A DNA stretch of 64,000 bases from Anolis sagrei (lineage: Eukaryota > Chordata > Lepidosauria > Squamata > Anolidae). The DNA is taken from positions 75,331,209-75,395,208 of the forward strand of contig NC_090022.1 in NCBI RefSeq assembly GCF_037176765.1. The letters are read 5' to 3'. Made by a program: the position numbers and the translations under genes. This document shows, piece by piece, positions 32,270-44,330 of this stretch (positions within the stretch are counted from its first letter, which is position 1; every line of letters begins with the position of its first letter). The notes beneath the pieces were generated by a model. The model was not told the origin of the DNA, searched no databases, and saw nothing but the letters and a program-made list of their open reading frames with translations.

Positions 32270-32950
32270 ATTATTATTATTATTATTATTATAACTTTAT
32301 TTGTACCCCGCTAGCATCTCCCGAGGGAGTCGATGAGGCTTACACAGGCCGAAGCCCCAAAACACAATACAACAATACAATACCTAAAGCAAATTAAAAA
32401 CAGTTAAGCAGGAAAACAATAACAGTAACAATACAACAAGACACTATTAAAACTGGGCCGGCCAGAGTAGGGGTACAGGATTAAAAGTGCTGATGTGACG
32501 GGAGGAATGTAGGATTATAATATAAGTGCAGTGTGCAGTGTGCAGTGATCTTGGTTCTACTAAGGTGCTTCTAGGATTTGGTGCTGGAGTTTCCTAATCT
32601 GAAAAGGCACATCGGAACAGCCAAGTTTTCAAATTCTTTCTGAAGACTGCCAATGTAGGGGCTTGTCTGAGATCTTTCGGGAGGGCGTTCCAGAGTCGGG
32701 GGGCCACCACAGAGAAGGCCCTGTCTCGTGTCCCCACCAAGCGTGCTTGCAATGCGGGCGGGATCACAAGCAGGGCCTCTCCAGATGACCAGAGTGAGCA
32801 TGTGGGTTCGTAGACAGCGATACGGTCACGCAGGTAGGGTGGTCCCAAACCGTTCAGGGCTTTGTAGGTAAGCACCTGCACCTTAAATTGGGCTTGGAAA
32901 ATAAACGGCAGCCAGTGGAGCTCCTTAAACAGGAGGGTTGACCTCTCTCT
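32270..32950 (-). mobile_element. L2-like LINE, 3' end with ORF2 C-terminus, minus strand
   Basis: The minus strand codes for the classic L2/CR1-group ORF2 C-terminus (32,881 down to 32,594): TYKALNGLGPPYLRD, then ARLVGTRDRAFSVVAPRLWN, ALPKDLRQAPTLAVFRKNLK and TWLFRCAF. It continues into the 'gtaccccgct' 3' UTR and an ATT tail at 32,270-32,292. This copy identifies the many short tails elsewhere in the window. It is 5'-truncated. Confidence 0.88.
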
Positions 32951-33039
32951 GTATCATTTCATGTCTCCCAGAAGAAGGAAGAAGGAGATAGTATTCCTTA
33001 TCTACCAAAATTAAGTTGCATAATGGATTTGAATGCATT

Positions 33040-33498
33040 TGTTTATTTATCAATATGGCAGCCTTCAGGAAAAGCCTAAAAACTTGTCTGTTCCAGTGTG
33101 CCTTCGAGGATTGAACAGCAAGTCCCTTACCTTGACCAAATCAGTACATAATGTCTTTCGATGCACTTTATCTCATCCTCCAGTTAATTTAATCCCATTG
33201 TTTGTCCCATCCGAACTTCCCATCAGATACATACCTACTCATCCATCTCACCCAGGGTTTTAAAATCCTGTCAGTTTATTTGACCCTGCCCACTTGGCTC
33301 AATGTTTGTTATTTATGTTATATTCTGTGTTTATTTTGTATTATCCTTTTGATTTATTTTATTGTATTTTTATTTGATGTATTATCTTATGTTTTTCTGT
33401 TGTATTCTTTCGCTCTGTTGTAATTAGTTGGGTTTGGCCTCATGTTAGTTACCCCGAGTCCCCCTTGGGGAGATGGAGGCGGGGTATAAATAAAGAGG

Positions 33499-33532
<34 letters not shown>

Positions 33533-33640
33533 TCTATATGCAGCATTGAATTGTTGCCTTTGTAAGACCACCCAGAATCCCCTTTGGGGTGAGAAGGGCG
33601 GGCTTCAAGTGAGGTAAATAAATAAATAAATAAACACAAT
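33040..33640 (+). mobile_element. Two L2-like LINE 3' ends in tandem, plus strand
   Basis: The first starts with the ORF2 terminus AAFRKSLKTCLFQCAF at about 33,057 and runs to the (TTA)n tail at 33,500-33,532, through 'ccccgagtcccccttgggga'. The second is a bare tail at 33,536-33,640 ('ccacccagaatccccttt', 'gagaagggcgg', AAAT run). Confidence 0.8.
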
Positions 33641-33710
33641 CAACCATTTTATTTTCAAACATGAGCTTTTTAAAAACAAATACCATACCTGAAAATAAAC
33701 ATACATTACA

Positions 33711-33958
33711 GGTGGCACAATGGGTTAAACCCTTGTGCCAGCAGGACTGCTGACTGAAAAGTCAATGGTTCGAATCGGGGAACAGGGTGAGCTTTTGTCT
33801 GTCAGCTCCAGCTTCTCGTGCAGGGACATGAAAGAAGCCTCCCTCGGGATGGTAAAACAACTGGACATCCCCCGGGCAACTTCCTTGCAGATGGCCAATT
33901 CTCTCACACCAGAAGTGATTTACAGTTTTTCAAGTCCCTCCTGACATGAAAAAAAAAA
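33711..33958 (+). mobile_element. Sauria-type tRNA-derived SINE, copy 3
   Basis: Plus-strand copy: GGTGGCACAATGGGTTAAAC (tRNA A-box side), 'tggttcgaatc' (B box), 'cagctccagcttctcgtgca' and the end 'ctcctgacatg' followed by a poly(A) tail at 33,949-33,958. It lies about 230 bp before the NLR gene's PYD exon. Confidence 0.88.
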
Positions 33959-34191
33959 TTACAATAGCTATCAATTTAGGAAGTAAAAACGTTCAGCCCT
34001 TTTATGACATCATTTTATGATTCTTTTGCTACAGGTTTCTTTCAACCTAATGATAGAAGGACATCTTTGTATCACATTGTCCTCAATGCAAGAGAGGTGT
34101 CTTCTACGATTCCGGTCATGCTGAATGGTATCTTCTTGATGCTGATATTTGTATTGTTTCTTCTGGCACTGAGAATCATTCTCTTTTGCAG

Positions 34192-37100
34192 GCTGTTATT
34201 CAGCAATGGAGACTGGAACAGGGATGCTTCAGGACTTGCTTCTAGATGCCTTAGAAGACCTTGGCGAAGAAGAATTAAAAAGATTTAAATTCAAGCTCCA
34301 TACCACAACAGCTCCTGGGGATAAGAACATTCCTCTTGGACGACTGGAAAAAGCAGATCGGGAAAATCTGGTTGGACTTCTGGTTGAGTTTTATGAAGAC
34401 AAGGCTGCTGTCCTGGTGGTGTCTGTTTTTGAAGACATGGGTCTCAAGTATAATGCTTCCAAGCTCAGCAAGGGTATAAATTTGCTTTTTTAAAATGTAA
34501 GCTTAATAATATTAAATATTGCGTATACTCATGCATAAGTCTGGCATTTAATTTAAAAATTGAGCCCCAAAACCTGGGTTGACTTTTCCACAGGCCAATG
34601 TAAGTACTACACCTTAACTCATCAGAAAAGGAACCATCCTCTTCTCGTGAGTGGAGGGGCAAAAGCAAGAGTTTAGTCTGTCCTGGGAAAACCTAAAAGA
34701 AGCACCAATTCTCACTACTCTCCCAAGCAGCCTTTTTGCAGGGCCTGGGTGGGAAAAATGGTGGTGGCCAGGGGCGAGTGATTCCTGAGATTTCACCTCT
34801 TTGCAGAATGAAGCCATTCCCACCATCCATCCTTATAGATCAGTGGTTCTCAACTCCCAGAAATCCCAGCCAGTTTACCAACGGTTAGGATTTCTGGAAG
34901 TTGAAGGCCAAAACATCTGGGGACCCACAGGTTGAGAAATACTGTTATAGATAGTAGTGAGGAATGCTGAGGTTTGTAATTCAACATCTGAAAAGCTGGA
35001 CAATTCCCATCACTACTTCATTCTAGGGCACTCATATCATCATAGGCGATCGCTCATGCAATTTCCATGGGTAGAGTCTTGGCAGAGGGTCCCTTAGTAG
35101 CTGCAAATACGTGTTCTAGATCCATGTGGTCTTTTGCATTGAGGACATAGATTTCCAGATAGAATGTGGCCCTGACAAGGGTTTGCTTGACACATCTCCC
35201 TCTTGGTGCATTTCTCCCTTTTGCCCTCTCTTTGTGCCTCCTCAAAATCCACAGCACTGTTGGTAACAGCTGACCTCCAGTTACAAAGCTTGAGGGCCAA
35301 GGCTTCCCAGTTCTTGTTGTTTGTGCCACATTTATTAGGTTAAGCTCATCTTTAAATCTGTTTTGATGCCCACCAACATTCCATTTTCTGTTCTTAAGAT
35401 GAGAATAAAGAAACTGCTTTGGGAGAAGGAGATCAGGCTGTAGGACAACACGGCTGCTCCAGAAAAGTTGATGCTGGAGAATTGTCACTTTAGTGCTGGT
35501 GGTTTTTGCCTTTTCAAAGAGTGTATTTTAATATTGAGACAAATGTTTTTAATGTTTATGTATGCATATAATGTTTTCTTGTCCCGGCATTGAATGTTTG
35601 CCGTATATGTACTGTCACCTTTGGGGTGAAAAGGGCAGAATATAAATGTTTAAATAAATACAATTTCTAGAATGCTGATGTCTTCCCAAGATATTTGCAG
35701 GGTATTTTTTTAAGGCAACACTGATGGAATCTTTCCAGAACGTGAGAACAATGTTTGTATAAAGGAAGGGCAATAGAACTGGAAGGACAATAGCTTTATA
35801 AACAGGCATTTTGGTATCCATACAAATGGCAGTAGGGCTTTTATAGTTAGGAATCTACCATTTGCAATAGCCTAACTGATGGTTCTGTATCTTTTTCAGC
35901 AATCGGGAAGCGACTGGAAGGTATGTGAATACAGCTTCATAAATCATTATAATTAGTTTTCCATTGAAGATGTGAATATTTTGTCACAGTTGGTGGGAAG
36001 CAGAAAAGAGAGTTGAGTGTAGAGTCCATAACATGGGAACCTGGATATATCCCATAATGTCCAAACAGTCCTTTGTTCGTACAATGGGAGTTTCTCTTCA
36101 TTTTCTCCTCTGTGTTCATCTCCTAAACGTGCTCCAGCAGTTCATGTGCTGGAACCCTGTTTCTGCGCAGATATCCACAATTCCATTTATCCATGTCCAA
36201 AAAATACTCCTGGGCATTTTGTAGATTTTCCAGTACAACTCTGTGGTATTCTTGGGCTGGAAGTCCTTCATTTTTATAATCTATGATTATCTGTGGATTT
36301 GTGTATCCTTTGTGGATATGGGGATCATGTTGTATTTGGAAAAGAAAACCAAAGCTGTCAACACAGACAGACTTATGGAGAGAATCAGATAAACATGGAC
36401 ACAAGAAGATGTGATTATATCAGTCCCTGGTTTAGTACTAGTATATCATGTCAGCTTAAAATTCAAGGGAGTGGTTACAGAGGGTCTTGGCGTTAGAGGA
36501 GGCTGTATCCCCTAATGTCCAGGCAGACCAGCAGATTGTAGAAACAAGTCCAAGTTTAAGGTTTTCCTCATATCTCTGGACAGTTCAGAAAGAGTTCAGG
36601 CAAACATCAGATAATTGCAAATGATCCTCAAGATCATCTACCTTGATGATCTTGAGGAAGAGAATAGTTTTAGGTTAAAGCAACATGTGATCAAGACAGT
36701 TGAAGGAAGAATTCCTGGGAGAGATAGAGAATTATTTTTATTTTATTTATTTAATGCATACCCTACCATTTTGTTGAAAAATGCACTTAAGGGTGATAAT
36801 AAATACAGACAAAAATGTAAACCTTGAGTAAAACATAAAAATAAATAAATTAAAAACAGCATAAAAACATAGCCAGCAGCCAACTAGTTGAAACAGCAGT
36901 CTAGCTTAGTTACGAAAATGCTGCCTGAATCAACATGTTTCTTTATCTTCGGTCTGAAGGACCACAGAAAGGGGGCACTCTTAACCTCCATTGTCAAAAG
37001 CGCTCTAGTTTCATATTACCAAAGTAACCATCTTGGGTGACGGACCCTTCTTTTTTGTTGTATGGCACTCTACTAGGTTATAAAAAGAAATATGCTGAGA

Positions 37101-40100
37101 CTGTCATGGAAGAATATCAACTGACAGAAGACCAAAACAGTCTGTTTGGTGAGAGCATCCCTTTGAAGGAACGCTATATAGAACTGCTTATCATCCAGAA
37201 GCATCGGCCTCAAAAGCATAGGGAACATGAACTGTCTGCCACTGGCAGATTGCACATGGAGTTGTTGGAGAGCAACAGGTCTGAGTATTCGTCAACTGAC
37301 ATTGAAAGCCTCTTTGAACCAGATAGTTCTGGAAGAACATCAAGAACTGTTGTGCTGCAAGGACCTGCAGGGATTGGTAAAACAATGACGGTGCAGAAGA
37401 TCATGCTGGACTGGTCTTCTGGGGAGCTCTATCCAGATGTTTTTGACTATGTGTTCTGCTTCCATTGTAGGGAATTGAGGTTCAGGGAAGAGCCTCACAG
37501 CCTGGCTGACCTTCTTGTAGAGCAGTGCCAGGACATGTATGCCCCAGTGAAAAAAATCTTAGCTCACCCAGAGAAGCTACTATTTATTATTGATGGCTTT
37601 GATGAGCTTCGTTGCTTTCAGGAACCTGGAGGAGACCATTGCTGTGACGACCCTTATTCAAAGGTGTCTGTGGAAATTGTTCTGAGCAGCTTGCTGTGGA
37701 AAACCCTCCTGCCAAAATCCTACCTATTGATCACCACAAGGCCTGGTGCTGCAGAAAGATTGCGGGAGTGCTTGAAGTTTCCCAGGTTTGCTGAGATCCT
37801 GGGATTCTCAGAAAAGGGTCGCCGCGAATACTTTTTAAAGTTTTTTGAAGATGAGCGGAAAGCACACATAGCTCTGAGATTCATTGAAAATACCATTGCA
37901 GTGTCCACCATCTGCTTCATCCCAATGGTGTGTTGGATCATATGTTCTGTAATTAAAGTTGAACTGGAAACTGAGGATGAGATTGCAGACACCTTGGACA
38001 CCACGACAAAGGTCTTTATGCAGTTTTCTCATGTTCTCCTTAAGCATGATCCCAAAACACGGATGATCTCTGCTCTGAAGGAGTTCAGAAAACTCTGTTC
38101 CCTAGCAAGTGATGGCATCCTGGAGCAGAAAATCCTTTTTGAGGAGCAAGATATCAAGAAACATGATCTGGATGCTTCTTCTCTGAAAGACCTATTTCTA
38201 GATAGAAGAACATTCCACAAAGGGATTGGACGGCACACCCTCTACAGTTTCCTGCACCTTTGCTTTCAGGAATTTTTTGCAGCGATGTGGTATATTCTGC
38301 AAGAGGAGTCAACAGAAGAGCTAGACAACAATAAGCTGGACCTGAAGAGACTTCTAGTTGAGTGTGAGAAGCCAGGCAATGAGCATTTAACGTTCACCGT
38401 GCACTTTATCTTTGGCTTAAGCAGCAGAAACGTGTGCTCCTTCCTGGAGCAGATGCTGGGGTGCAAGACTTCATCAGACCTTGTAAAGCCTCTCTTACTG
38501 CAGAGAGCAGAAGAAGTGGCAGCTGAAAATCCTCCACGAAAAGGCCATCACCTACTGAAGTTTTTCCACTGTCTGTTTGAGATCCAGGAAGCTGAATTTG
38601 CAAGGCGTGTGATGAAGCATTTCCAGACAATTAACCTCTCTTTCAATACACTCTCAGTGTTGGATTGCCGGGTCCTGGCTTTCTGCTTGCAGCACAGTGA
38701 AATTACGGACCACTCCATTGAATTAACCTATTGCAGGTTGACTTCTCATCACATGAAGGCTTTGGCCTCAGGAATAAAGAACTGCTCCACATTAGAGTAA
38801 GTGACTCCATCCTTTTCTGTTCTATGAATAACACATGCTTGGGCATTTCAGGATTCAGGTAATGAGCCTATGAGTTGGACTCCAGTGCCTTTATTATTCA
38901 TATTGTTGCATGGAGAGAATCGCTACTTTAAAGCCAAGCTCCTCCTGAACTCAGGAGATGTATGACCCAGAAACCAAACTTATGTAGCTCCTAGATCTGG
39001 TGCAATCTCCCAATCTGCATGACGTTCTGTTAGAAATGCCCAATATAATGTCTGATAACTTAGTTTGATCAACTTTGAGATATAATCTAATTAAAATATG
39101 CTCAATGGGCAATCTTCTGATCTCAGTTACAGATAAGAATATAAAAGTTGTAATCCTCACCTAATGGGGAAGAGATTAGATTGAAATTTACCAGACTGCC
39201 CATTATTGTTTGTTTTGATCTCTAAAATTTAAAATCAATTGCCTCTAATGTAAGAATTTTAATTGCTTAGGCAATTGAGGTTTTTACAATATGCGGAACG
39301 TCTCATGCGCGGTAATAATTACACATCAGTGTGCTGTGATGAAGCCAAAGTAATATAAATCATTATAAAGTTTAATGTATTGTCGAAGGCTTTCATGGCT
39401 GGAATCACTGGGTTGTAGGTTTTTTAGGCTATATGGCCATGTTCTAGAAGCATTCTCTCCTGACATTTCATCTGCATGAGGCCTCACAACCTCTGAGGAT
39501 GCTTGCCATAGATGCAGGTGAAACATCAGGAGAGAATGCTTCTAGAACATGGCCATATAGCCCGAAAAACCTACAACAACCCATTATAAAGTTTGTTGGA
39601 GTATCTGAGATGCACAGTAGATCTATAAGCATCTAGAGGCTAATGACAATGTGACAAAGGTTAGGCTTCTTATTTCTATTAATTTCACCTCCATACAGCC
39701 ATTTTCTTATGCTTAAGCTTTAAACAATCCATTATCCCTTGTTTTGAAGCACTTCACTATCCCTATTGACTAGAAACACACTTTCTGATATTAAGGACAA
39801 TGTATTCGTCATTAGGTTTTTTTCACTGTGTGTCATGTTATCAACAATGAAGATTGCATCTTCTTGTATGTTTTATCTCATTCTGAAAGAGCTTTTCCAA
39901 AACTGGACTTTGTTTTTGTTTTTCCTTCCCTTGTGCAGATTTGGAAGCAACAGACTTGGAAACTCGGGAGTGAAAGTTCTGTGTGCCATTCTAAAGGAAA
40001 CAGGCTGTAATGTGACTACTTTAGAGTAAGTAATACAGAAGTAGAAACCAACATACAGTAAAAATGAATACCCATGGGAAATATGCTCCCAGTCAAGCTG

Positions 40101-43070
40101 CAGTTATGTAAATGCCATTAAATTGATTCAATTCTGGTTCCAGAATACCATAAATTTGCATTGGAGGACCTAGAGGTTCCTAGAAAAGCATAATCTCTAG
40201 GAACTTGCTAGGTGATTTGGGGGTCTTACTGTTACTAGAAGTTATGGGATGTTAACTACATCTGCCATCTTTGAAAACCTGATGTCCAGATTATTGGGTG
40301 TTCAGTTATTGATTGACAGATTATCCTGTGTCATGTTCTTAGTGACCCGTGGGACAAATCTAAAAGGCTAAGCTAGCAGCTAGAATAGAACAAACACTAG
40401 TAGGTACCAGTTAATAGAAATCAGTAGCTGGACACTGGTGTTGAGAGCAAAAGGCAGACATCAAGGGGAGCAAGGGCTGGCAGCAGGATGACAAGGACCA
40501 GAGATTGCTCCCCAGGCAGTAAACGAATGGCTTCCAGCTCAGCAGACACTTTATACCATGTATACAGGTCTTGACGCAGGTGAGGGCCTGCCCCTCAGTT
40601 AATGGAAGGTGGGCATAATGTTTACACACCACCACTATCTTTGATCTTGTAAAACAGCTATGCAAGGTGTCAGATGTTTACCAGCTGTTAGGATTTCTGG
40701 GAGTTGAAGGCCAAAACATCTGGGATTCCACAGGTTGAGAACCACTGATCCAGACTTAATACAGGTGACACCACTTTAATGGCCACAGCTCAGTGCTATG
40801 GAATAATGGGAGTTGTAAAAGTGGTATATTCATTCTATATGTAGATGCATTAGTAATCTGTTCAGTTACATGATAACACAGTTATGGAAACACTCACAAA
40901 GGAAATGTTAAGCAAGATTTTTTTTGTTTTTTCTTTGTCTCAGCTCATCAAGCAGATGCTGGCTAGCAAAGTCCTATGTTCTTTTTTGAGTACTATAGCA
41001 GTAGGGAGTCTTGGGATCTATGCATCAGTAGATAAGAAACTATGTTTAGTTAGACATATTATATATTTATATTTATTTTCTATAGTTTGACCGGTGGTGT
41101 TGTAGGGGATGTCTTTGAGTTCTGAGCATGTGCTTGGAGATCTAGTTCCATAAGCATCCATGATACTTATTAAAATTTAGATTAAAGCTTAATTTCTTCT
41201 AGCTGCTTAGTCTACCCATCTGCTTGACTCTTTGGGAAATGCATCTAGAGACCCCAGCTGATTGAAGAAGGAAGCCCAAAAGTTTGACTATTTACTTTAT
41301 ATCCCAAGGGGGCATGAGTGTGATAGTAGATGTCATAGTAGCCCCCCCCCCCCCCAAGCTGTATAGTGCTTTTGATTCTCTACTTGCTAAAGCACTCAAG
41401 AATCAATAATAATGATTGTAGGCCTGCATGTAAATGTACTTCAATTTTTACATTGACAGTCTTGATGAGAATTTCCTCACAGACGCTTGCATCCAAGAAC
41501 TTTGTGATGTGCTGAGCACAAGCCACACGCTCAAAACTCTAAGTCTCCAAGAAAACTCCTTCACAGAAGTATCTGTGCCTTTCATACAACGCCTCTTAGA
41601 GAATTGCACCAGCCTTAATTTTATACGGTGAGTTTTAGGAAGACTAGGAAAGTGTCTTCCTTTATTTTATTTTATTTGCCTAGGATGACAGAAATGGCAA
41701 AGGGATAGAAATATGCTTTCTTTGAGATAATCCAACTTTATAGCTTGTATAATAATGGAACACAGACTGGAAGATGTGACAAAAAATTCCCTGACAAATG
41801 GCCACCCAGCCTTTGCTCAAATATTCCCAACCAAAGAAAGCCCACTATCATCAAAGCTAGTCTGTTTCACTGCTGTATAACTGGAAACTTGGGGGGGGGG
41901 GGGGTTCAGTGCTCACTCATTGGTTTTAGTTGTGACCTCTTAATCACTGGAAAGCAGATTTGCTGCATCATGTCCTCTTTCATCTACTTTTCCCCAGGTT
42001 AAATATACCCTTCACATCATAAAATGTAGTTTTCAGATTACCCCATTAAAAGAAAATATCAGCATAATAAAACACATACTTTTATACAGATCTCACATAT
42101 CATTTTCCCGACACCTAGAGAAATTAACCAGAAGAAACATTGCTATTAAGCATCCAGAGAGATGAAAGCATATTCCAAAAGTCATAAAGCCGAAAGTCAA
42201 GTAATAAATATGTTAATTCAGATGGAGTGCTGTAAACTACTTCTGTTGCTGTACAAGACAATAGAACAAAGGCTGATGTTACAAGTTCCATATTCTCCCA
42301 TATGAGCTTGTCCGTGTTTTGAGATCTTCTGAGGAAGCCCTTCTCTCTGTTCCACCACTTTTGCAGATCCACCCATTGGGAACACAGGAGAGGGCCTTCC
42401 CAGTGAATGTCCAGGCCCAGGGGCTCTCCTCCCAGAGAGGCTAGACTGGCAGCCTTCCCTGTTATCTTTATTTAGACTCCAGTGGACTCATGCCCAGCCT
42501 CTTTGCTAGTGTGTGCTGGATAGAGTTGGAACAGACCATAAACACAATCTAGCTCAACCCCCTTCTATGGAAGAACACAAAGTGTTCCTCACAGATGTCA
42601 GCTTTATTTTTTAAAATTTCCAAAGAAAGGAGATTGCTGCACATTCTGAGGCAGCATATTCCCCTGTTGAACAACTCTTGATTTCGGGAGTTCTTCCTAA
42701 TGTTTAGGTGGAATATTTTCCTGTAGTTTGAATCCATTGCTCTGGATATGTTCCTAATTTTTTGCAGCTGGTCTTCACGGCATTCATGGGGAGGGACGGA
42801 GTAAGAATCACTCTCATCCTGATTCTGGTTGATCTAGGCAATTTCATTTGTGCAAAATCTTGGTTGTATTTCGTCTTGAAGCTGAATTGGCAGCTCATAT
42901 CTACATTTTATAGCTGCAGTTCCTGATGCTCATTGGGATCTCTTTTTTTTCCCCTTTCCTTCCCTTCTAGTTTGAGCAGTAATAGTTTTGGTGAAAAAGG
43001 CAGAAAACGCCTGAAACAGCTAGAAAAAAAGTTAAATCGCTTAGAACGTCGTTTTTTGTTGTGGATGTGA
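34192..43070 (+). CDS. NLRP-family inflammasome-type receptor (PYD-FISNA-NACHT-LRR), 787 aa
   Basis: Cytosolic innate sensor; NLRPs of this layout recruit ASC through the pyrin domain and drive caspase-1 activation. Coding exons: 34,206-34,473 (PYD), 35,900-35,920 (microexon AIGKRLE), 37,077-38,796 (FISNA and NACHT), 39,939-40,025, 41,460-41,627 and 42,971-43,070. The exon holding the start has an acceptor at 34,190-34,191, so an untranslated exon lies upstream. Phases agree and the sum is 788 codons. The pyrin domain is about residues 5-85 (LLDALEDLGEEELKRFKFKL). Walker A GPAGIGKT is at 192-199 and Walker B LLFIIDGFDEL at about 264-274. The LRR part is short, three small exons against the 171-bp exon series of mammalian NLRPs, and ends in a basic helix (LKQLEKKLNRLERR). 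FISNA points to the NLRP3/NLRP12 side of the family, but orthology is unresolved. No break was seen; the gene looks intact. Confidence 0.92.
34841..34944. mobile_element. hAT MITE with 8-bp target duplication, NLR gene intron 1
   Basis: It starts CAGTGGTTCTCAA and ends 'ggttgagaaatactg', flanked by perfect TTATAGAT repeats (34,833-34,840 and 34,945-34,952). The interior has 'ggatttctggaagttgaagg' and 'ccaaaacatctggggaccca'. A part copy is at 40,679-40,747. Confidence 0.9.
35042..35506 (-). mobile_element. LINE ORF2 C-terminal fragment (minus strand), copy 2
   Basis: It is colinear with the fragment at 7,845-8,335: LPKQFLYSHLKNRKWNVGG, then WRSAVTNSAVDF and EKCTKREMCQAN on the minus strand, in broken frame. 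It lies in the NLR gene intron between the PYD exon and the microexon. Confidence 0.7.
35520..35665 (+). repeat. L2-like LINE 3' end
   Basis: 'cccggcattgaatgtttgcc', then 'cacctttggggtgaaaaggg' and 'cagaatataaatgtttaaat'. The same tail type is found at 57,200. Confidence 0.6.
36720..36900 (-). repeat. Probable LINE 3' end, minus strand
   Basis: It opens with TTTATTTTATTTATTTAATG, then 'cataccctaccattttgttg' and an A-rich body with AAATAAAT runs. It is a diverged member, assigned by pattern only. Confidence 0.4.
39375..39585. repeat. Fold-back repeat ('ggcatcctcagagg' family), copy 3, NLR gene intron
   Basis: 'ggctttcatggctggaatca', then 'tatggccatgttctagaagc' and 'cctctgaggatgcttgccat', mirrored by 'gagagaatgcttctagaaca' and 'tggccatatagcccgaaaaa'. 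The arms form a hairpin of about 100 bp each side. Confidence 0.75.
40130..40235. repeat. Short repeat 'ggaggacctagag', copy 1
   Basis: 'gcattggaggacctagaggt', 'tcctagaaaagc' and 'tctaggaacttgctagg'. Related pieces lie at 36,226-36,260, 51,328-51,420 and 53,287-53,375. Family unknown. Confidence 0.5.
40679..40850. repeat. hAT MITE end and fold-back MITE fragment
   Basis: 40,679-40,747 is the right half of the hAT MITE at 34,841 (ends 'ggttgagaaccactg'). 40,760-40,850 is a part copy of the 'gtgcatctacac' family ('gacaccactttaatggccac'). Confidence 0.65.
42500..42765 (-). repeat. CR1 LINE 3' fragment, minus strand, NLR gene intron
   Basis: 'gatagagttggaacagacca', then 'cagcatattcccctgttgaa' and 'gagttcttcctaatgtttag', which is the mirror of the CR1 region with 'aggaagaacttcc' at 19,463-19,746. 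Confidence 0.7.
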
Positions 43071-43924
43071 TGAGATATTTGCTCCTGTCTACGCTGGATC
43101 AAAACCACAACATAGCTTCAAAGCCACAAATACATAAAGACTAACTTAATGAAAAAGATTGACAGACTGTGTATCACAACATGTTAGTACGTTGGCTGCA
43201 ATGTGTAGATGTGTCACATGACTGAAACAAGAGACCTCTGAACTTATATGAAATAAGAAATAATATATTTTAAAATATATAAATACAAAATTATCCGAAG
43301 ATATGTTGTGTCCTCATATATTCCATTATTACAGTTTATGTACATGTCTGTATCTCTTAATAGAGGTTGGTTTAATCTCTGGTTTGCTAGTAAAACTTCA
43401 TTTCTGTGTCATGAAGTGGTGTATGCCTAAAAAGTGTGTCACTTAACATGAAATGTTTGGAAAGCTCTGAACTATTGATTTGAGTCTTACATATGCCACT
43501 TGCAACATTTTCTTCAGATTTACACAAATGCTATGCATTATTGTAGTTTTTTGTATTGGTACTGTGATTTTTGTGTGTAAGTTTATGAAAATTTGTAACC
43601 TTAAGCTTGTCTACACCTGCTAATAGCCTGCAGTGGTCACTACTAGATATCTACATAACATCCATGGACTTTCAGTTCTTAATGCAGGGTAAACCAGGTT
43701 TAATTAGTTTCTCCTATTCTAAGGAAAGTAAGTAATTCTCTGGAATTTACTTTAGCCAAAATGTGGCTAGCATGACCAAGTCCAATACATACTTATCCAC
43801 TGTCCACGTGGGCCTCCACCGATTAGATTAAGCACATGTTACCTTTGTTCCTGCCCAATAGCATGTAGATATCTCTGGACTGGCCTCAAAATAAGTAGTC
43901 AGTGCAGACAAGCCCCATATTAAG

Positions 43925-43930
43925 TATCAT

Positions 43931-43965
<35 letters not shown>

Positions 43966-44330
43966 TTGTGTCAAGCGAATTGAGAATACAATTATAATAT
44001 ATAGAAACCACAGAGTTAAAAACTGGTGACACTATGCTAAATTTCCTTTGACCAGAATCTGGCCACTTGAAGTGCCTCTGGTGTTGCTATAAGAAGGTCC
44101 TCCGTTGTGCATTGTGGCGGGACTCAGACTCCATTGTAGTAAGTGGTCTGTGGTTTGCTCTTCTCCACACTCGCATGTCGTGGGCTCCACTTTGTAGCCC
44201 CATTTCTGAAGATTAGCTCTTCATCTTGTGGTGCCAGAGCACGGTCTTAGTCTGGTCTCTCGCTTGTTGATGTGTTCCTGCAAGTATCTCTAGATCTTAG
44301 GAAGCTATTTCTTAATTTAAGCTGTTGGCA
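43925..44330 (-). mobile_element. LINE 3' end with (TTTA)n tail, minus strand
   Basis: A run of about ten TTTA units is followed by 'ttgtgtcaagcgaattgaga', 'ctctggtgttgctataagaa' and 'ggtcctccgttgtgcattgt'. The segment reappears in reverse at 46,070-46,300. Clade unknown; it differs from the L2-like tails. Confidence 0.6.

Noticed and set aside
32594-32881. 95-codon minus-strand ORF as a host gene
   Set aside because: It is the ORF2 C-terminus of an L2-like LINE.
22980-34190. VHL, the next gene after BRK1 in human
   Set aside because: No frame resembles the VHL beta or alpha domain; synteny differs here or VHL has moved.
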